The notes under the pieces were generated by a model. The model was not told the DNA's origin. It saw only the letters and a list, made by a program, of their open reading frames with translations, and did no database searches. Below are positions 1-11,665 of a stretch of 64,000 nt of DNA, piece by piece. Made by a program: the position numbers and the translations under genes. How positions within the stretch are numbered: the stretch's first letter is position 1; every line of letters starts with the position of its first letter. Source of the DNA: Sipunculus nudus (taxonomy: Eukaryota; Annelida; Sipuncula; Golfingiida; Sipunculidae); assembly GCA_026874595.1 (NCBI GenBank), contig CM049307.1, forward strand, positions 75,370,643-75,434,642. The letters run 5' to 3'.

Positions 1-1440
1 GATAAACCACTGCCGAGATATGAGTGACATTATCCCATGGCAGACAAACAGACAGACACTGTGCAAAAATGGTTGCAGGTGGCAACTCCAGTTTTGTATG
101 ATAAAGACCTATGTGAGATCTAAACACATAGACAATTTTGGCCCAATCAGTCAAACTGTTCCTGAGATATGAGCTTGGATGTGTGCAGCGTTAACTAAAA
201 TTTAGGTGGCGCCACCTGTCATAAAATCAAGAAAGCTGTCCAGGATGTATAAACCTGCAAAACTTTAGGCAGTTATGTCAATCCACTACAGAGAAATGAG
301 TGATTTTAGGCCTCAGCAGACAAACAGACAGACGCTGTGCAAAATGTGCAAAAATGGTTGCAGGTGGCCCCTCCAGTTTTGTGTATGATAAAGACCTATG
401 TGAGATCTATACACATGCAAAATTTTGGCCCAATCAGTCAAACGGTTCCTGAGATATGAGCTTGGATGTTTGCAGCGTAAACTATAGTGTAGGTGGCGCC
501 ACCTGTCATAAAATCAAGAAAGCTATCATGGATGTATAAAGCTGCAAAATTTTAAGCAGATACGTCAAACCACTGCCGAGATATGAGTGACATTATCCCA
601 TGGCAGACAAACAGACAGACACTGTGCAAAAATGGTTGCAGGTGGCAACTCCAGTTTTGTATGATTAGGACCTATGTGAGATCTAAACACATAGACAATT
701 TTGGCCCAATCAGTCAAACTGTTCCTGAGAAATGAGCTTGGATGTGTGCAGCGTAACTAGAATTTAGGTGGCGCCACCTGTCATAAAATCAAGAAAGCTA
801 TCCAGGATGTATAAGCATGCCGAATTTCAGGTGAATCAGTCAATACACTGCAGTGATATGAGTGATTTTAACACAAGGCAGATGAACAGATGGACACTGT
901 GCAAACATGGTTACAGGTGGCGCCACCATTTTTTGTGTATGTTATGAAGCTATCCACGGGCTACATTTGTATAAATTTTATTTCCTGATCGGTCAAACGG
1001 TTCCCGAGATATGAGCTTGGATGTCATCAGCATGAACGTGAATGTAGGTGGCGCCACCTGTCATAAAATCAAGAAAGCTATCCAGGATGTATACGCATGC
1101 CGAATTTCAGGTGAATTAGTCAATTCACTGCAGAGATATGAGTGATTTTAACGCAAGGCAGATGAACAGATGGACACTGTGCAAACAGGGTTACTGGTGG
1201 CGCCACCATTTTTTTTGTATGTTATAAAGCTATCCAACGGCTACATTTGTATAAATTTTATTTCCTGATCGGTCAAACGGTTCCTGAGATGTGAGGGTTT
1301 ATGTGATGAAACAGACGCACAAATGGACACTGGGCAGACAGGAAAGGTCAGAGGTCAACGCAAATTGGTTAGGCACCAGTTCACATGTGACCCGATAATT
1401 GGTGTAAGTTTCAGAAAAATCGTATTGTAGTTATTGAGAT
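1..1440 (+). repeat. Tandem array, unit about 280 bp
   Basis: At least four complete units are present. The palindrome AGGTGGCGCCACCT recurs at 204, 491, 766 and 1046 (spacings 287, 275 and 280). Each unit also carries a GAGATATGAGCTTGGATGT-like segment and a CAGACAAACAGA-like segment. Related units occur at 46440-46970, 48487-48757 and 50930-51090. Confidence 0.9.
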
Positions 1441-2985
1441 ACTGCAGTTTTTGTATCAAATTTTCCATTATTCTGGGGGGGGGGGGGGGTACTTTGGGGC
1501 CCCATAGCTCAAAGGATATGGGTAACAGAGACCTAATTTCTCGTTTCCATGGAGACTTTTCATGGACCTCTCAGTGTGTCAAGAACTAAGATTCTAGGTC
1601 CAGTCTTTACGATTTGTGCCTTGTTAACAGATGTTCACATTTTTAAAGGTCTCAAAATAGAGAAAACAATTCGTAAAAAATCGAAAAATACAGGTGGCGC
1701 CATCAGTCTGCAGGAACTGATGGAACATCTCATGATCAAGATGAATGCCAAAAATCATGACCATCAGTCACGTAGTTAATGAGATATTGAAGTTTTTGTA
1801 TGAAATTTTTGACTTTTCTGTGGGGGTACTCTGGGCCCCATAGCTTGAAGGATATGGGTAACAGAGACCTAATTTCTGGTTTCCAAGGAGATTTTTCATG
1901 GATCTCTCAGTGTGTCAAGAATGAAGATTCTAGGTCCAGTCTTTATGTTTTGTGCCCTGTTAACAGCTGTTCACATTTTTTAAGGTCTCAAAAATAGAGA
2001 AAACAGTTTGTAAAAATTGAAAAATACAGGTGGCGCCACCAGTCTGCAGAAACTGATGAAACATCTCATGATCAATACGTATGCCAAAAATCATGACCAT
2101 CAGTGATGTAGTTAATGAGATGTTGAAGTTTTTGTATGAAATTTTTTACTATTCTGGGGGGTACTTTGGGGCCCCATAGCTCAAAGGATAAGGGTAACAG
2201 AGACCTAATTTCTGGTTTCCATGGAGACTTTTCATAGTTCTCTCAGTGTGTCAAGAATCAAGATTTTAGGTCCAGTCGTTACTATTTGTGCCAAGTTAAC
2301 AGATGACAGCATCCTTAAAGGTCTAAAAAATAGAGGAAAATATCGTAAAAAATCGAACAATACAGGTGGCGCCACCAGTCTGCAGGAACTGATGGAACAT
2401 CTCATGATCAATATGTATGCCAAAAATCATGACCATCAGTGATGTAGTTAATAAGATATTAAAGTTTTTGTATGAAATTTTTTACTTTTCTGGGGGGTAC
2501 TTTGGGGCTCAATAGCTCAAAGGATATGGGTAACAGAGTCCTTATTTCTGGTTTCCAAGGAGATTTTTCATTGACCTCTCAGTGCGTCAAGAATTAAGAT
2601 TCTAGGTCCAGTTTTTACGATTTGTGCCTTGTTAACAGATGTTCACATTTTTAAAGGTCTCAAAAATAGAGATTAAATTCGTAAAAAATCGAAAAATACA
2701 GGTGGCGCCACCAGTCTGCAGGAAGTGATGGAAAATCTCATGATCAATATGTATGCCAAAAATCATGACCATAAGTCAAGTAGTTAATGAGATATTGAAG
2801 TTTTTGTATGAAATTTTTTACTTTTCTAGGGGGTACTTTGGGACCCCATAGCTCGAAGGATATGGGTAACAGAGACCTAATTTCTGGTTTCCAAGAAGAT
2901 CTTTCATGGACCTCTCAGAATCACAAGTTACGAGGTTCTAAGTCCAGTGGTAACGATTTGTGCCCTGTTAACGGACAGACGGCCG
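1441..2985 (+). repeat. Tandem array, unit 336 bp
   Basis: Four to five units have exactly 336-bp spacing between their AGGTGGCGCCA motifs (1692, 2028, 2364, 2700). Units share GGGTACTTTGGGGCCCCATAG and a GTAACAGAGACCTAATTTC segment. A G-homopolymer lies near 1476-1489. A related, inverted single-unit copy lies in the iRhom intron near 21957-22768. Confidence 0.9.
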
Positions 2986-3136
2986 GACGGACGACGGACA
3001 AAGAGTGATCGCTATAGCTTAGATGACTTACAGTCAGCTGAGCTAAAAAGCATCTTCCCTTTAAAATAAATCTGTGCCTGCCAAACTATTCCCTTGAAAC
3101 CGTTTGCTTACTCCTGAAAACGAGTGTTAAAAACAG

Positions 3137-3400
3137 TTGACCGGGCGCGATCGTAGATGTAACATAAACACAGTGCTTGGGCCGTGTGCAGCGCAGATCC
3201 ACAACATGTGTTAATTAGGAAATGCAATGGCTGACTTTACCCAAAAATGAAATACATGTTTCCGCTGGCTGAAACACCGCGTGTTGCCCCTCATAATCGG
3301 ACCTCAGGTCACGCGGGGTTGTTATGGTAAACAGACGCTCGTGGACTGTGTTTACCAACACGTAGAGCCATAACGAGGTGTTAAACAGTTGTATGGGAGG
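3137..3400 (+). repeat. Structured interspersed repeat, copy 1
   Basis: About 265 bp are clearly similar to the reverse complement of 52609-52868. The best-conserved part has nested inverted arms: TTGTTATGGTAAACA near 3319-3333 pairs with TGTTTACC (3349-3356) and CCATAAC (3368-3374). It is relatively CpG-rich against AT-rich surroundings. The family is not recognised. Confidence 0.6.
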
Positions 3401-6400
3401 AACTTAGCCTGTGTACTGGGATGGTTTTGCCAGTAACCTTTTGCATAAAGCAAAACTGAACTGCTAGTGTGAAAGAATAGGCACAATATTGCTCCTGATT
3501 ATGTCCCTTTATCATTGTCTTAATCCCCATTCACATGCACACATTACTCTTATAATTATTTTTGCATATGGGGTAAATTTACGCCTGTGAGTAAATTTCT
3601 ACTTGGAGTATATTTACCTTGTTTTCCCATGTCATTAAGGTCCATGTAAAGAAATTAATCATTTAAACACACTATAGGAATTAAACAAGTGAAGGACCAA
3701 AGACCCATTGCTCACGTGTAAATATTTCCTCTTTGATGACACTATAAGAAGCATGTTCGACGGACGTTTTCGGATCAGGACATTTTTGGCCTTGGACAAT
3801 CCGGACAAGGACTTTAACGACAGGCCTTTTTGCACGATAATGCTACAAGGTTTGAGTTGAATGGAAATGGGTACAAATCCAGAAAAATCCAATCGACTGT
3901 CTGCGAAAGCACTGAAAGAAAAGTGTGTAGTTTTCTTCATATTTACATAATGACAGCCATTGATGTCCACGCTTTAATTTTCATTATGACTTAAACCAAG
4001 ATGACATAATATACCACATTGCTTAAAATATATACTTTCCGACCAGCCCTTAGCACACAAAACCATACATCATATAGGCTAATCCAAACTGTAGGTGATG
4101 CCACCAAATCGGCTATGCTCATTCAGTCCAACAAAAACAGATAAAACATATATTATGAGTATCCGTGTGGCCATTGAAAAGGTATTAACACACAGACAGC
4201 GGACTTAAGGTTGGACTCCGCCATGGCACTATAGCTCACAGGTCAATTGTATCGTCAGCAGTAGTAATGTATGAACTATTTGATTAAAAATAGTGGACAG
4301 GGTAAGGGAAGGATGTAGTCTGGTGGACAAGGTGTTGGACTTCGGAGATGAAGGTACCTGGTTCATTCCCCACCAGTGCCTAAAAGACAAAATTGGTCCT
4401 CCCCTATACATCACTATCTCAGAACTGTCCCCCGATTCTGTTTTAACTTTGTATCGTTTGTTCCTTAATATTACCTAAACTGTTGTTCTGGAATCACCTG
4501 ATATGTACATATTCTGAAACCTTAGAATATTCCCTACCATGTGTTAAACTGTATGATTTCTCGTACTGCATGGTTGATTCTTTTAAAGATAAAAATATTG
4601 GTTTACTTTTTACCTTTAAATCGATTTTTATGGTTCAAAACATTGAATTTTCAACATATCGAGTTGTAAGCCGTTAAAAGGTTAAATTTCGAAGAAAAAA
4701 ACTCATGCACATTTAAAACATAAATGTCCTATAATATCATAATTTTGAAAGCAAATACCCCAAATATAAATATGTAAATATGTCTTAGGGCTTACCCATA
4801 TTTTTACACGATGCATGTAGGTATTCTTAATGGGCACATTTATGTTGGATAAATTATTTTAATCAAATACTTAAAGTATATTAAAATATTTTAAAATCTA
4901 CATCAAATCAACCGTTATCAGAAAACCAAGAGATGTCATAAATAACATGTAGGCCTAGAATGCAGCTCCATAAATAATGTTTTTGTTTTGATTTTATGAA
5001 TCGAAATATTTTATGAAATATGAATTTTCATTTTGACCTAGGAAGACTGAATTGCTTGTTTAAAATAATGAATGTGCAATCATAGTAACATAAAAAGGTC
5101 AGTTTGCTTATATATACACAAATAGAAAATCTGTCCACATGAACAATCTACTTAACAAGTAAAGTTACCTGCATGCAAATATACTTTTGCATTACCTCCT
5201 GACTTCGTGCAAATATACTTTAACTCATGTCATTTTATTCCATGAGTATTTATACTCACATATACAAATCCGTTTACATGACACAGTATACTTACATAAG
5301 TAAATTTACTTACGTGTGTGTATATATTCTCACAGGAGTAAATGTGTGCATGTGAATTGGCTTTAGACTAAGAGCAGGAATGCGGCCCGCGAGGTAACTT
5401 CATGCGGCCCGTACACGTCCATGCAAGGCGATGTCAATTTATGCGGTCCCAAGTAACGTGATACTATTCTCGAATCGAATAATGCCTTTACAGAGATACC
5501 TGGTTTCAAATTTTAGGCTACAACCACTTTTATATGGTATCCGTTTTATTTTATTACTGAACCATTCTCAGCTTATCTCCCGCTGTAGTTAACCAATTAG
5601 CAGTCATTATTCTGCAGCAGAATTCTGTGAATCTCTTTTATTTTAAACATACTTTCTCATGTGTGATTATAAACAGACTCAGTTCGTTTCTACTAGACAC
5701 GCATTTGCACGCTACTTTGCATAATGCTACATGAATGCTGAATCCCAATACTAATATCCTTGTACAGAATTGTGTGCAATTGCATATGTTCCATAAAAAA
5801 GTTAGAGAAATTGTGTATTATCATTGAAAAACACCATACATTCATTTCTATCTATCACTTTTTGTGTACCAAATAAAAAAGCTATTTGAATAACACTTGT
5901 GTTTCAATTTATTATTTTTTTTTTATTAGAGGTGCCCATTCACCTTCCTTTTGATATAGAATTTATGTGATTTCTGGCTTCCTCTGTGTAAATATTCAAT
6001 GATCTAAGGGTAATTTTGGATGTGAAAAGTTCTTAAAACAAAGGATGTATGAACTTGTTTATCCACATTTTGTTTGTAAATAGTCCAGAAATGGTCTCTT
6101 TCGCGGCCCGGAGGCACATTTTATATAATGCAAATATTGACCTTATTAAACATACATGTATATCTCTTTCTGACCATTAAGTATTACTAACCTGCCATCC
6201 CTATACTTGTTTTTTTGTAAATTATGTAAATGAAAAATACATAAATATGGTGTACATATTAATGTAAATGATTGTCTTTTTGAATGAATGATATAAACTG
6301 TATAGCAAGAAAAATTATTCCTAAATACATTACTGGTTCCCCAGCGACCCTGCTTTCTACTCTGTTCTACACTTTTCCTACTTTTTTTCTGTTTTTTTTT

Positions 6401-7235
6401 TCTGCTTCTTTGTTTTATTCCGAAACAGGATGGTTAATTATGCTTTGAACTTCTCAGCCCAAAAACCCTCTCAGAATCTCATATTATTTATCTCACATCG
6501 AATATTATGAAAAATATACATCTTCATTACAAAGAAATAATTTTTGCAAAAGTTGTCAGCACTGTATTATTCATAATGTACATTTTATTTAAATATTCAA
6601 CAACACAGGGTAACATTTAAGAAAATTAACTGAGGCTATAATATATTGAAACATGCAATAATTTATTTCTTTTCAAATTGAGATGCATAATTAAAAGATT
6701 ATTGAGGAACTAGACAAAACTATTTACAACATCACAAAATTTAAACAGTAGTCTTTTAAGAACATGTATTCATCTCGCCTATATTTTCCACTGATAACTA
6801 CCAAATGTATATAAAATATTAAAAAAAAAATATGCTAGTTTAGGGCAATTATTATAGTTGCCAGTGAACGTCTTTACCTTTACATATCACACTCACCCAA
6901 TGACTGGCAGAACAGTAAGTTCTGGCTTAATAATAAGTTATTCTAAATTTGAACAATATAAATATACAGTAAAAACTTTCCTATTGACCACCTTGATTAG
7001 CAACCACCTAAAAATAATGACAAATTTTTCATGGTACCAATTCTTTTTTGTCCTTTTACATATATCAGATCTCAACTTGGTGGTCGCCCAAAAAATGCGA
7101 CTACTTTATCCAGGTTCTATTATTGGTTGTAATTTCGTGGTTTCACTATATATATATATATTTTCTCATATATGGGAGATACATACATGTGGACACTGAA
7201 TATGAGATAACGTTGAACAGTGGAGATATTCACTA
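3401..7235. other. Gene-free AT-rich intergenic stretch
   Basis: I see no exon with homology on either strand. It holds a tRNA-like SINE fragment near 4286-4375. Two GCGGCCCG motifs near 5383 and 6104 are reminiscent of hAT-related debris, but no clean ends were found. Near 6966-7100 a possible old copy of the GGTTCCACTG MITE is suggested by CAGTAAAAACTTTCC and GACCACC. The ORF at 3659-3970 on the minus strand has no recognisable domain. Confidence 0.5.
4286..4375 (+). repeat. tRNA-derived SINE-like fragment
   Basis: A-box-like TAGTCTGGTGG is followed about 40 bp later by B-box-like GGTTCATTCCC. The spacing suits an internal RNA polymerase III promoter. No cloverleaf with paired acceptor stem could be drawn, so this is read as a SINE head rather than a tRNA gene. 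A weaker copy may lie near 45630-45700. Confidence 0.35.
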
Positions 7236-7241
7236 TTTATT
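7236..7241 (-). terminator. Candidate poly(A) signal for MPG
   Basis: AATAAA on the minus strand, about 87 nt beyond the MPG stop codon. Confidence 0.5.
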
Positions 7242-7327
7242 TTGTCTTAGTGCTGCCTTGTAAAGAAATCAGACCTGTGTCCCTTGAGAGTTATATCTGT
7301 TATTATTAAGATCCAACAATTTATCAA

Positions 7328-9759
7328 TTATTCACTCTGCTTTTCTTGTTGTTTTTCAGCAGCTCTGTCTCTTTTACTTACATATATATTTCCCTTTACA
7401 TAAAACCTAAGAGGTTTTGATGTCCACTCCTTAGCATAATTAATTCCAATTCTACTGCAGCTAATGATATCATTGGCTGGTATATCATCCCCTGGCTCCA
7501 CCCACGTGTGCTTGCAATTGGACAGACTCTGTTGATTGACAGATGGCTTGTCAATGCTGAGAGCCTGGGTTAACTTAGATGGTCCATTGCCCAAATCCTT
7601 ATCTTTGAGAATTTTATTTGCATCTTTTGAATTCACTGATCTTAGTTTTTTCATCGTTGCCAGTCCATCCAAGGGTTCTACTGCACGCAGCAGTACTGCA
7701 GCTCCTTCACCTGGTAAAAAATAAATAATAAACACTCAAAGGCTATTCCAATATTTGACATCTATTGACTAAACATAATTCATTGAAACTTTTATTAAAA
7801 AAATGGTCAGAAAAATCTGGCTGTTTACACAGGCTGCTGCTTTGTTTATATCTACATGTCTATAACATGTGGTGGGCCCGTCAAAATAATTACAAAACGA
7901 GTTCATCTAGCAACAAGTATCAGACCAGGGGAACATAATTAGTCCTGTCTAAGATTGGACAATAAACATGTATGCATTGATAAGAAATGAGGTTGCCTTG
8001 TACGATTTTACCCAAGATAAAATACAACAACACAATATATAAAGTTTTAAGTCCACCAAGATATTCAAAGGTCAGTCTGAATTTGAATGAGAGTGTAAGA
8101 TAGCAGGGCTACCTACCACCCCTGTTAACTATAGGTGGAATGAACAAGAATAAGATACCCCTATTTGGTAAAGCAGGCTGTCCTAGGGCAGGGTTGCAAA
8201 AATGTCACTTATTCTCTGATGCCTGAATGATCCAGACGTGGGCCCTCTAGCCCATGTCTATGTGGCACTTAGTTGAGTCATTTGACATGTAAAGGGGCAT
8301 GTAAAGCCCACAGTGATTGTTCTAGCTCCCTAATTATCATGTTTAACTGATAGACTGGCAGTATATGTTTGGCTCAGTAATAACCATTCTAAATTTTGAC
8401 AGACCTTTCGGCCATTTGGTGATTTTAAACTTAAATTCCTGTGTTGTTTTATATTATCTGTGGAAAAAATCTTACAAGCTGTTTTAACCTACCTTGACTA
8501 GATATGTTCATACAAGTGTACATGCCATAAATATGATACACATAGGCTGTTCCAGGATCCATAAACATAGCTTTGTTCCTGTTGGTCCGTTTACCCTGAT
8601 AAGAGTGAGCAGCTTTGTCCTCAAATCCAAGATATGCCTCCGTCTCAACAATCTTCCCAGATACCCTCTCTCCACTCTCCAACTGACGAACAAGCACTTT
8701 CCCCAGCAAGGCTTTGGCCAGATCCACGCATGGTTGGTTGTAGAATGATTCTGTGTACCTCTTTGATTTTGCATTGTTTCTTGCTACATCATTGTCTTGT
8801 TTATCATCTACATCAAGTATTTCTGTATCTTGTTTCCTGGGTTTCATCTTGCATTCAGCTGGATTTGAGGATGAATCTCCAGCATCCACTTCAGCTTGGT
8901 TTTCAGCAGCTGCTGACGTTTCATCTTCACAGCCCTGTGATGACTTGAAATATTTGCTGCTACAGCCATCAGGTTGGTCAACTGAAGAAATAGTTATTTC
9001 CTAAAATTTTAGGTCTGTTATGATATAAATTATTTTACGATACTACACACTGAGATATACTTAGTACTCCTATCATTGTACAATGGATGGTACAATATAA
9101 GGTTTAACTGCCTCTTCCATCCCCATATGTGTGTGCATTTGTTCCACACTATGACTCATACAATCATGAACAGAATCTCATGAAATATTAAGGGCAATTT
9201 GGGAATGGGCCAATGAAGAATCGTTAGATTTTGGTGTAGATCTGGCACATGATCTGGATTCAGGAATATTATTAAGGAATATTCACAAATGTACAGTCAC
9301 TTATGTACGAATGAATCTGGGAATATAGGTCAAACATGTGAATGATAACAAATATGTGAATGTTTTGGGAGCATCTCACATAACAGAGGCTTGCAGAATG
9401 CAGATTCAATGTTGCATATTTGTAAAGCATAAAAGACAAGATGCAAAATTATATAATACAGATAAATTGAAAAATTCTAACTTGGGCAACATAACTGTGA
9501 GTTCCTTTATTAAAAGGAGTATCCTCTGCAAGTCTGCTATAATTCATTACCAGTTATCCTGATAACTTGGGTATTATCATGCCAGTAAATGTTTGGTTTT
9601 AGTTAAAACATTCTATATTTTGTAATTTTTTTATGAACAGTTTAACACACATTTAACTTGATGTACCTCACCTGCTATTGGGCTGGGCTTCCTTTTCACT
9701 ACAGATTTGTCTGTTTCAGCTGTGTCTTCTGATTTCTTTTTGTTCTTCAGTCTTCCCAT
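7328..9759 (-). CDS. MPG: DNA-3-methyladenine (alkyladenine) glycosylase, complete coding exons
   Basis: Three coding exons on the minus strand, 9759-9672, 8981-8493 and 7710-7328, join in frame (88+489+383 nt) to 319 aa. The enzyme excises alkylated and deaminated purines from DNA, starting base-excision repair in the nucleus. The catalytic motif VETEAYLG is present, with general-base Glu at residue 144 and intercalating Tyr at 146 (human E125 and Y127). Also seen are AAHS with His155, RNKAMFM, VYHIYGMYTCMNISSQGEG and the C-terminal KPLRFYVKGN. The Lys/Arg-rich N-terminus and an acidic linker (about residues 52-105) are low-complexity, with the linker longer than in human AAG. Splice sites are GT-AG. 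The ATG directly follows a CAG acceptor, so a non-coding (or less likely coding) upstream exon is expected, perhaps near 10.9 kb. All key residues are intact. Confidence 0.96.
9110..9335 (-). repeat. Interspersed repeat in MPG intron 1 (paired with 20480-20745)
   Basis: On the minus strand this reads GTGAATATTCCTTAATAA, then CATGAGATTCTGTTCATGA, matching 20530-20640 on the plus strand. It resembles the 3' untranslated tail of RTE/CR1-type LINEs, but no ORF is left. Confidence 0.5.
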
Positions 9760-9894
9760 CTGTGAATTGTATTTAAACCAGATGATCCATAATATTTGTA
9801 CTTATCATTTGTAAACATAAAAATGATCTAAAATATAAATTTGTTACATACATGTAAGTACTCTCACAATGAAGCTTTCTGCAAACACAGCCAG

Positions 9895-9896
<2 letters not shown>

Positions 9897-9972
<76 letters not shown>

Positions 9973-9989
9973 GTATATATATATATATA
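9897..9989. repeat. (TA)n microsatellite in MPG intron 1 flank
   Basis: Nearly pure TA dinucleotide tract with a few TG interruptions, about 90 bp. A second tract lies at 10287-10376. Both were translated as IYIYIY ORFs, which are artefacts. Confidence 0.95.
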
Positions 9990-10284
9990 ATTTATGTATA
10001 TGTAAACTCTGAATGTAGTAATAACACATCTCATAGGAAGATTACTTTGGAACTGAACAAATATTATACTGTTTTATGCCAAATCAGCAAATGAAAGGAT
10101 GATGATTGTATTTTTGATTGGAGATTTTAAAATTTATTATTATTATTATTTGTTCCTTGCAGCAATCAGACAAATTTGGCATTTCCTAAGTAACATTTTT
10201 ATCATGCATTAACTTACAAATACATAAAGTGGGGTACAAAAACATATATAAAGATAAACAAAAAGCTGCAAATAATTATATATG

Positions 10285-10286
<2 letters not shown>

Positions 10287-10325
<39 letters not shown>

Positions 10326-10336
10326 AGTGTGTAGTA

Positions 10337-10376
<40 letters not shown>
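10287..10376. repeat. (TA)n microsatellite, two blocks
   Basis: Two TA tracts separated by about 18 bp of unique sequence containing CTCAGTGTGTAGTACC. Confidence 0.95.
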
Positions 10377-10380
<4 letters not shown>

Positions 10381-10869
10381 GATATTATTATATATATTTA
10401 TTTAAAATCATTTCACCAATATGGAGTTAGACATTGCTTTTATATGATATACGAATTATTAAAATTTTCCAATTTACACAGCAATTACACATGGTAACAC
10501 TGTTACCATTAATAACTGTTACTGGTACTGGCTGAAAACTACCGCATCACCAAGCATCTTGAGTGTGTATCACACACTCGGCTACTGAAAATGCAATAAA
10601 AGCCGGTCAAGTTTTATAATTTGACCCGAACCCCAGTTAATAAATAAACAGCGTCTGGCAGTCCATCCCACTCTCCAAACAGTTACAATTGTAGGGGTCA
10701 TTTGGAAATCTATAACTGTCCATAACTAAAAAAATCCATTTAAATCTATAGACATTTCATTTATAACATGGAGGTGTGCGATAAAAGATGTAGTCTGAAT
10801 CACCTTTACAGTCCGTTTTTTGTATAAATCAGCAGAAATTCTGTCCTTGAACTCTGACAGGTGGCACCT

Positions 10870-11006
10870 GTCCCAGAATTTACTTCCGGTAGTATGACCT
10901 CCTTAGCGACAAGCCTGATGTTGTGAACCCGGAGTCGCGCCGACTGTGGAATTGTTACGGTAAACTGGAAATCCGTGGTCCGTGAGGTGGTTTACGCACA
11001 AATAAA
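10870..11006 (+). promoter_or_regulatory. Candidate promoter and non-coding first exon between MPG and iRhom
   Basis: Local CpG-rich patch (GGAGTCGCGCCGACTG) in AT-rich DNA, with an ETS-type site ACTTCCGGT at 10882-10890. On the plus strand AATAAA is followed by a GTAAGC donor at 11007. This would suit a 5' UTR exon for iRhom, whose first coding exon starts with an acceptor at 13243. Since MPG lies on the other strand with an acceptor directly before its ATG, the patch may serve both genes. Confidence 0.4.
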
Positions 11007-11459
11007 GTAAGCATTTCTTCTATCAGCTGTTCAGTGAGTACTGACTAAGTGACTTTACGAGTTAATCGTTAGAAGTTCAATCGTAGCTCTGAGTGGAGAC
11101 TGTCAGATAAAGAAATGCAAGAGAAACCATCACGGAATGTTATGACATAAGCACTAAAATTTGTTTTCCAGATCAGGAAATTAGTCCAATAATACTGATT
11201 GATGCGGTCAGCATTTGTTAATCTCTTGCAGTGTTCGGGCGTTTCTTTCAAGTAAATCGCGGATTGAAGGACTGAAGACAGTTCCAAACCCCTAAATTCA
11301 CCTGTGTTACTGTTAGTGTGTTTGTTGTGTCAATTCAGGGTAAACAAAAATGAAACTAGTACAAGATATCTATTGTCCCTCCCAAAACCTTTGTCTGCAT
11401 GTTTTTTGCTGATGGTTATTATAGAAAATTCTTCAAAATGGCCTTTGGCTTTTAGTAGA

Positions 11460-11665
11460 CATTAGAGCCCTGTGCGGGCCGGAATTTAGAGCCAGCACCC
11501 GCCCCACAAAACAAACCTTCAGACCGCAACCGCCCTGCCCCACAGTTGTAAAAACCTGCCCTGCAACGACTCGCACCTATAAAGAATAAATTGACCTGCA
11601 CCTGCCCCACATATTTAGCTTTCAGACCATGCCCCCCACCCCCTTGCATTTTTACCAAAGGTCAG
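11460..11665. mobile_element. Fragment of GC-rich hAT-like repeat
   Basis: It begins TAGAGCCCTGTGCGGGCC and consists of CTGCCC/CGCCCC-rich irregular repeats. The terminus and style match the hAT-like element at 46971-48486 (TAGGGCCCTGCGCGGG). The other end was not located. The minus-strand ORF over it (11452-11658) is compositional. Confidence 0.5.

Larger units (their letters stand above)
1..3049 (+). mobile_element. Tandem-array-bearing repeat element (left end outside window)
   Basis: The element contains two successive tandem arrays (about 280-bp units, then 336-bp units), a short GGAC-type microsatellite near 2980-3000, and a 3' end with CTATAG and a hairpin ending GCTGAGCTAAAAA. The same 3' end recurs at 37919, 40250 and 43585, and inverted at 21957 and 60381. 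No coding capacity is visible; short ORFs merely follow the repeat period. The layout of tandem core, microsatellite and terminal palindrome resembles non-autonomous Helentron-like elements described in bivalves, but no rolling-circle enzyme is present here, so the class is an inference. Confidence 0.7.

Noticed and set aside
1-1440. CRISPR array
   Set aside because: Repeat units are about 280 bp with no spacer pattern, in a eukaryotic setting.
3659-3970. 103-codon minus-strand ORF
   Set aside because: No domain, no splice context and no homology recognised; expected by chance at this length in this much DNA.
4286-4375. Functional tRNA gene
   Set aside because: A- and B-box-like motifs exist, but no acceptor or anticodon stem could be formed.
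9844-10497. ORFs reading IYIYIY on both strands
   Set aside because: They are translations of (TA)n microsatellites.
11452-11658. Gly/Cys-rich minus-strand ORF
   Set aside because: It covers GC-rich repeat units of a hAT-like element; the composition explains it.
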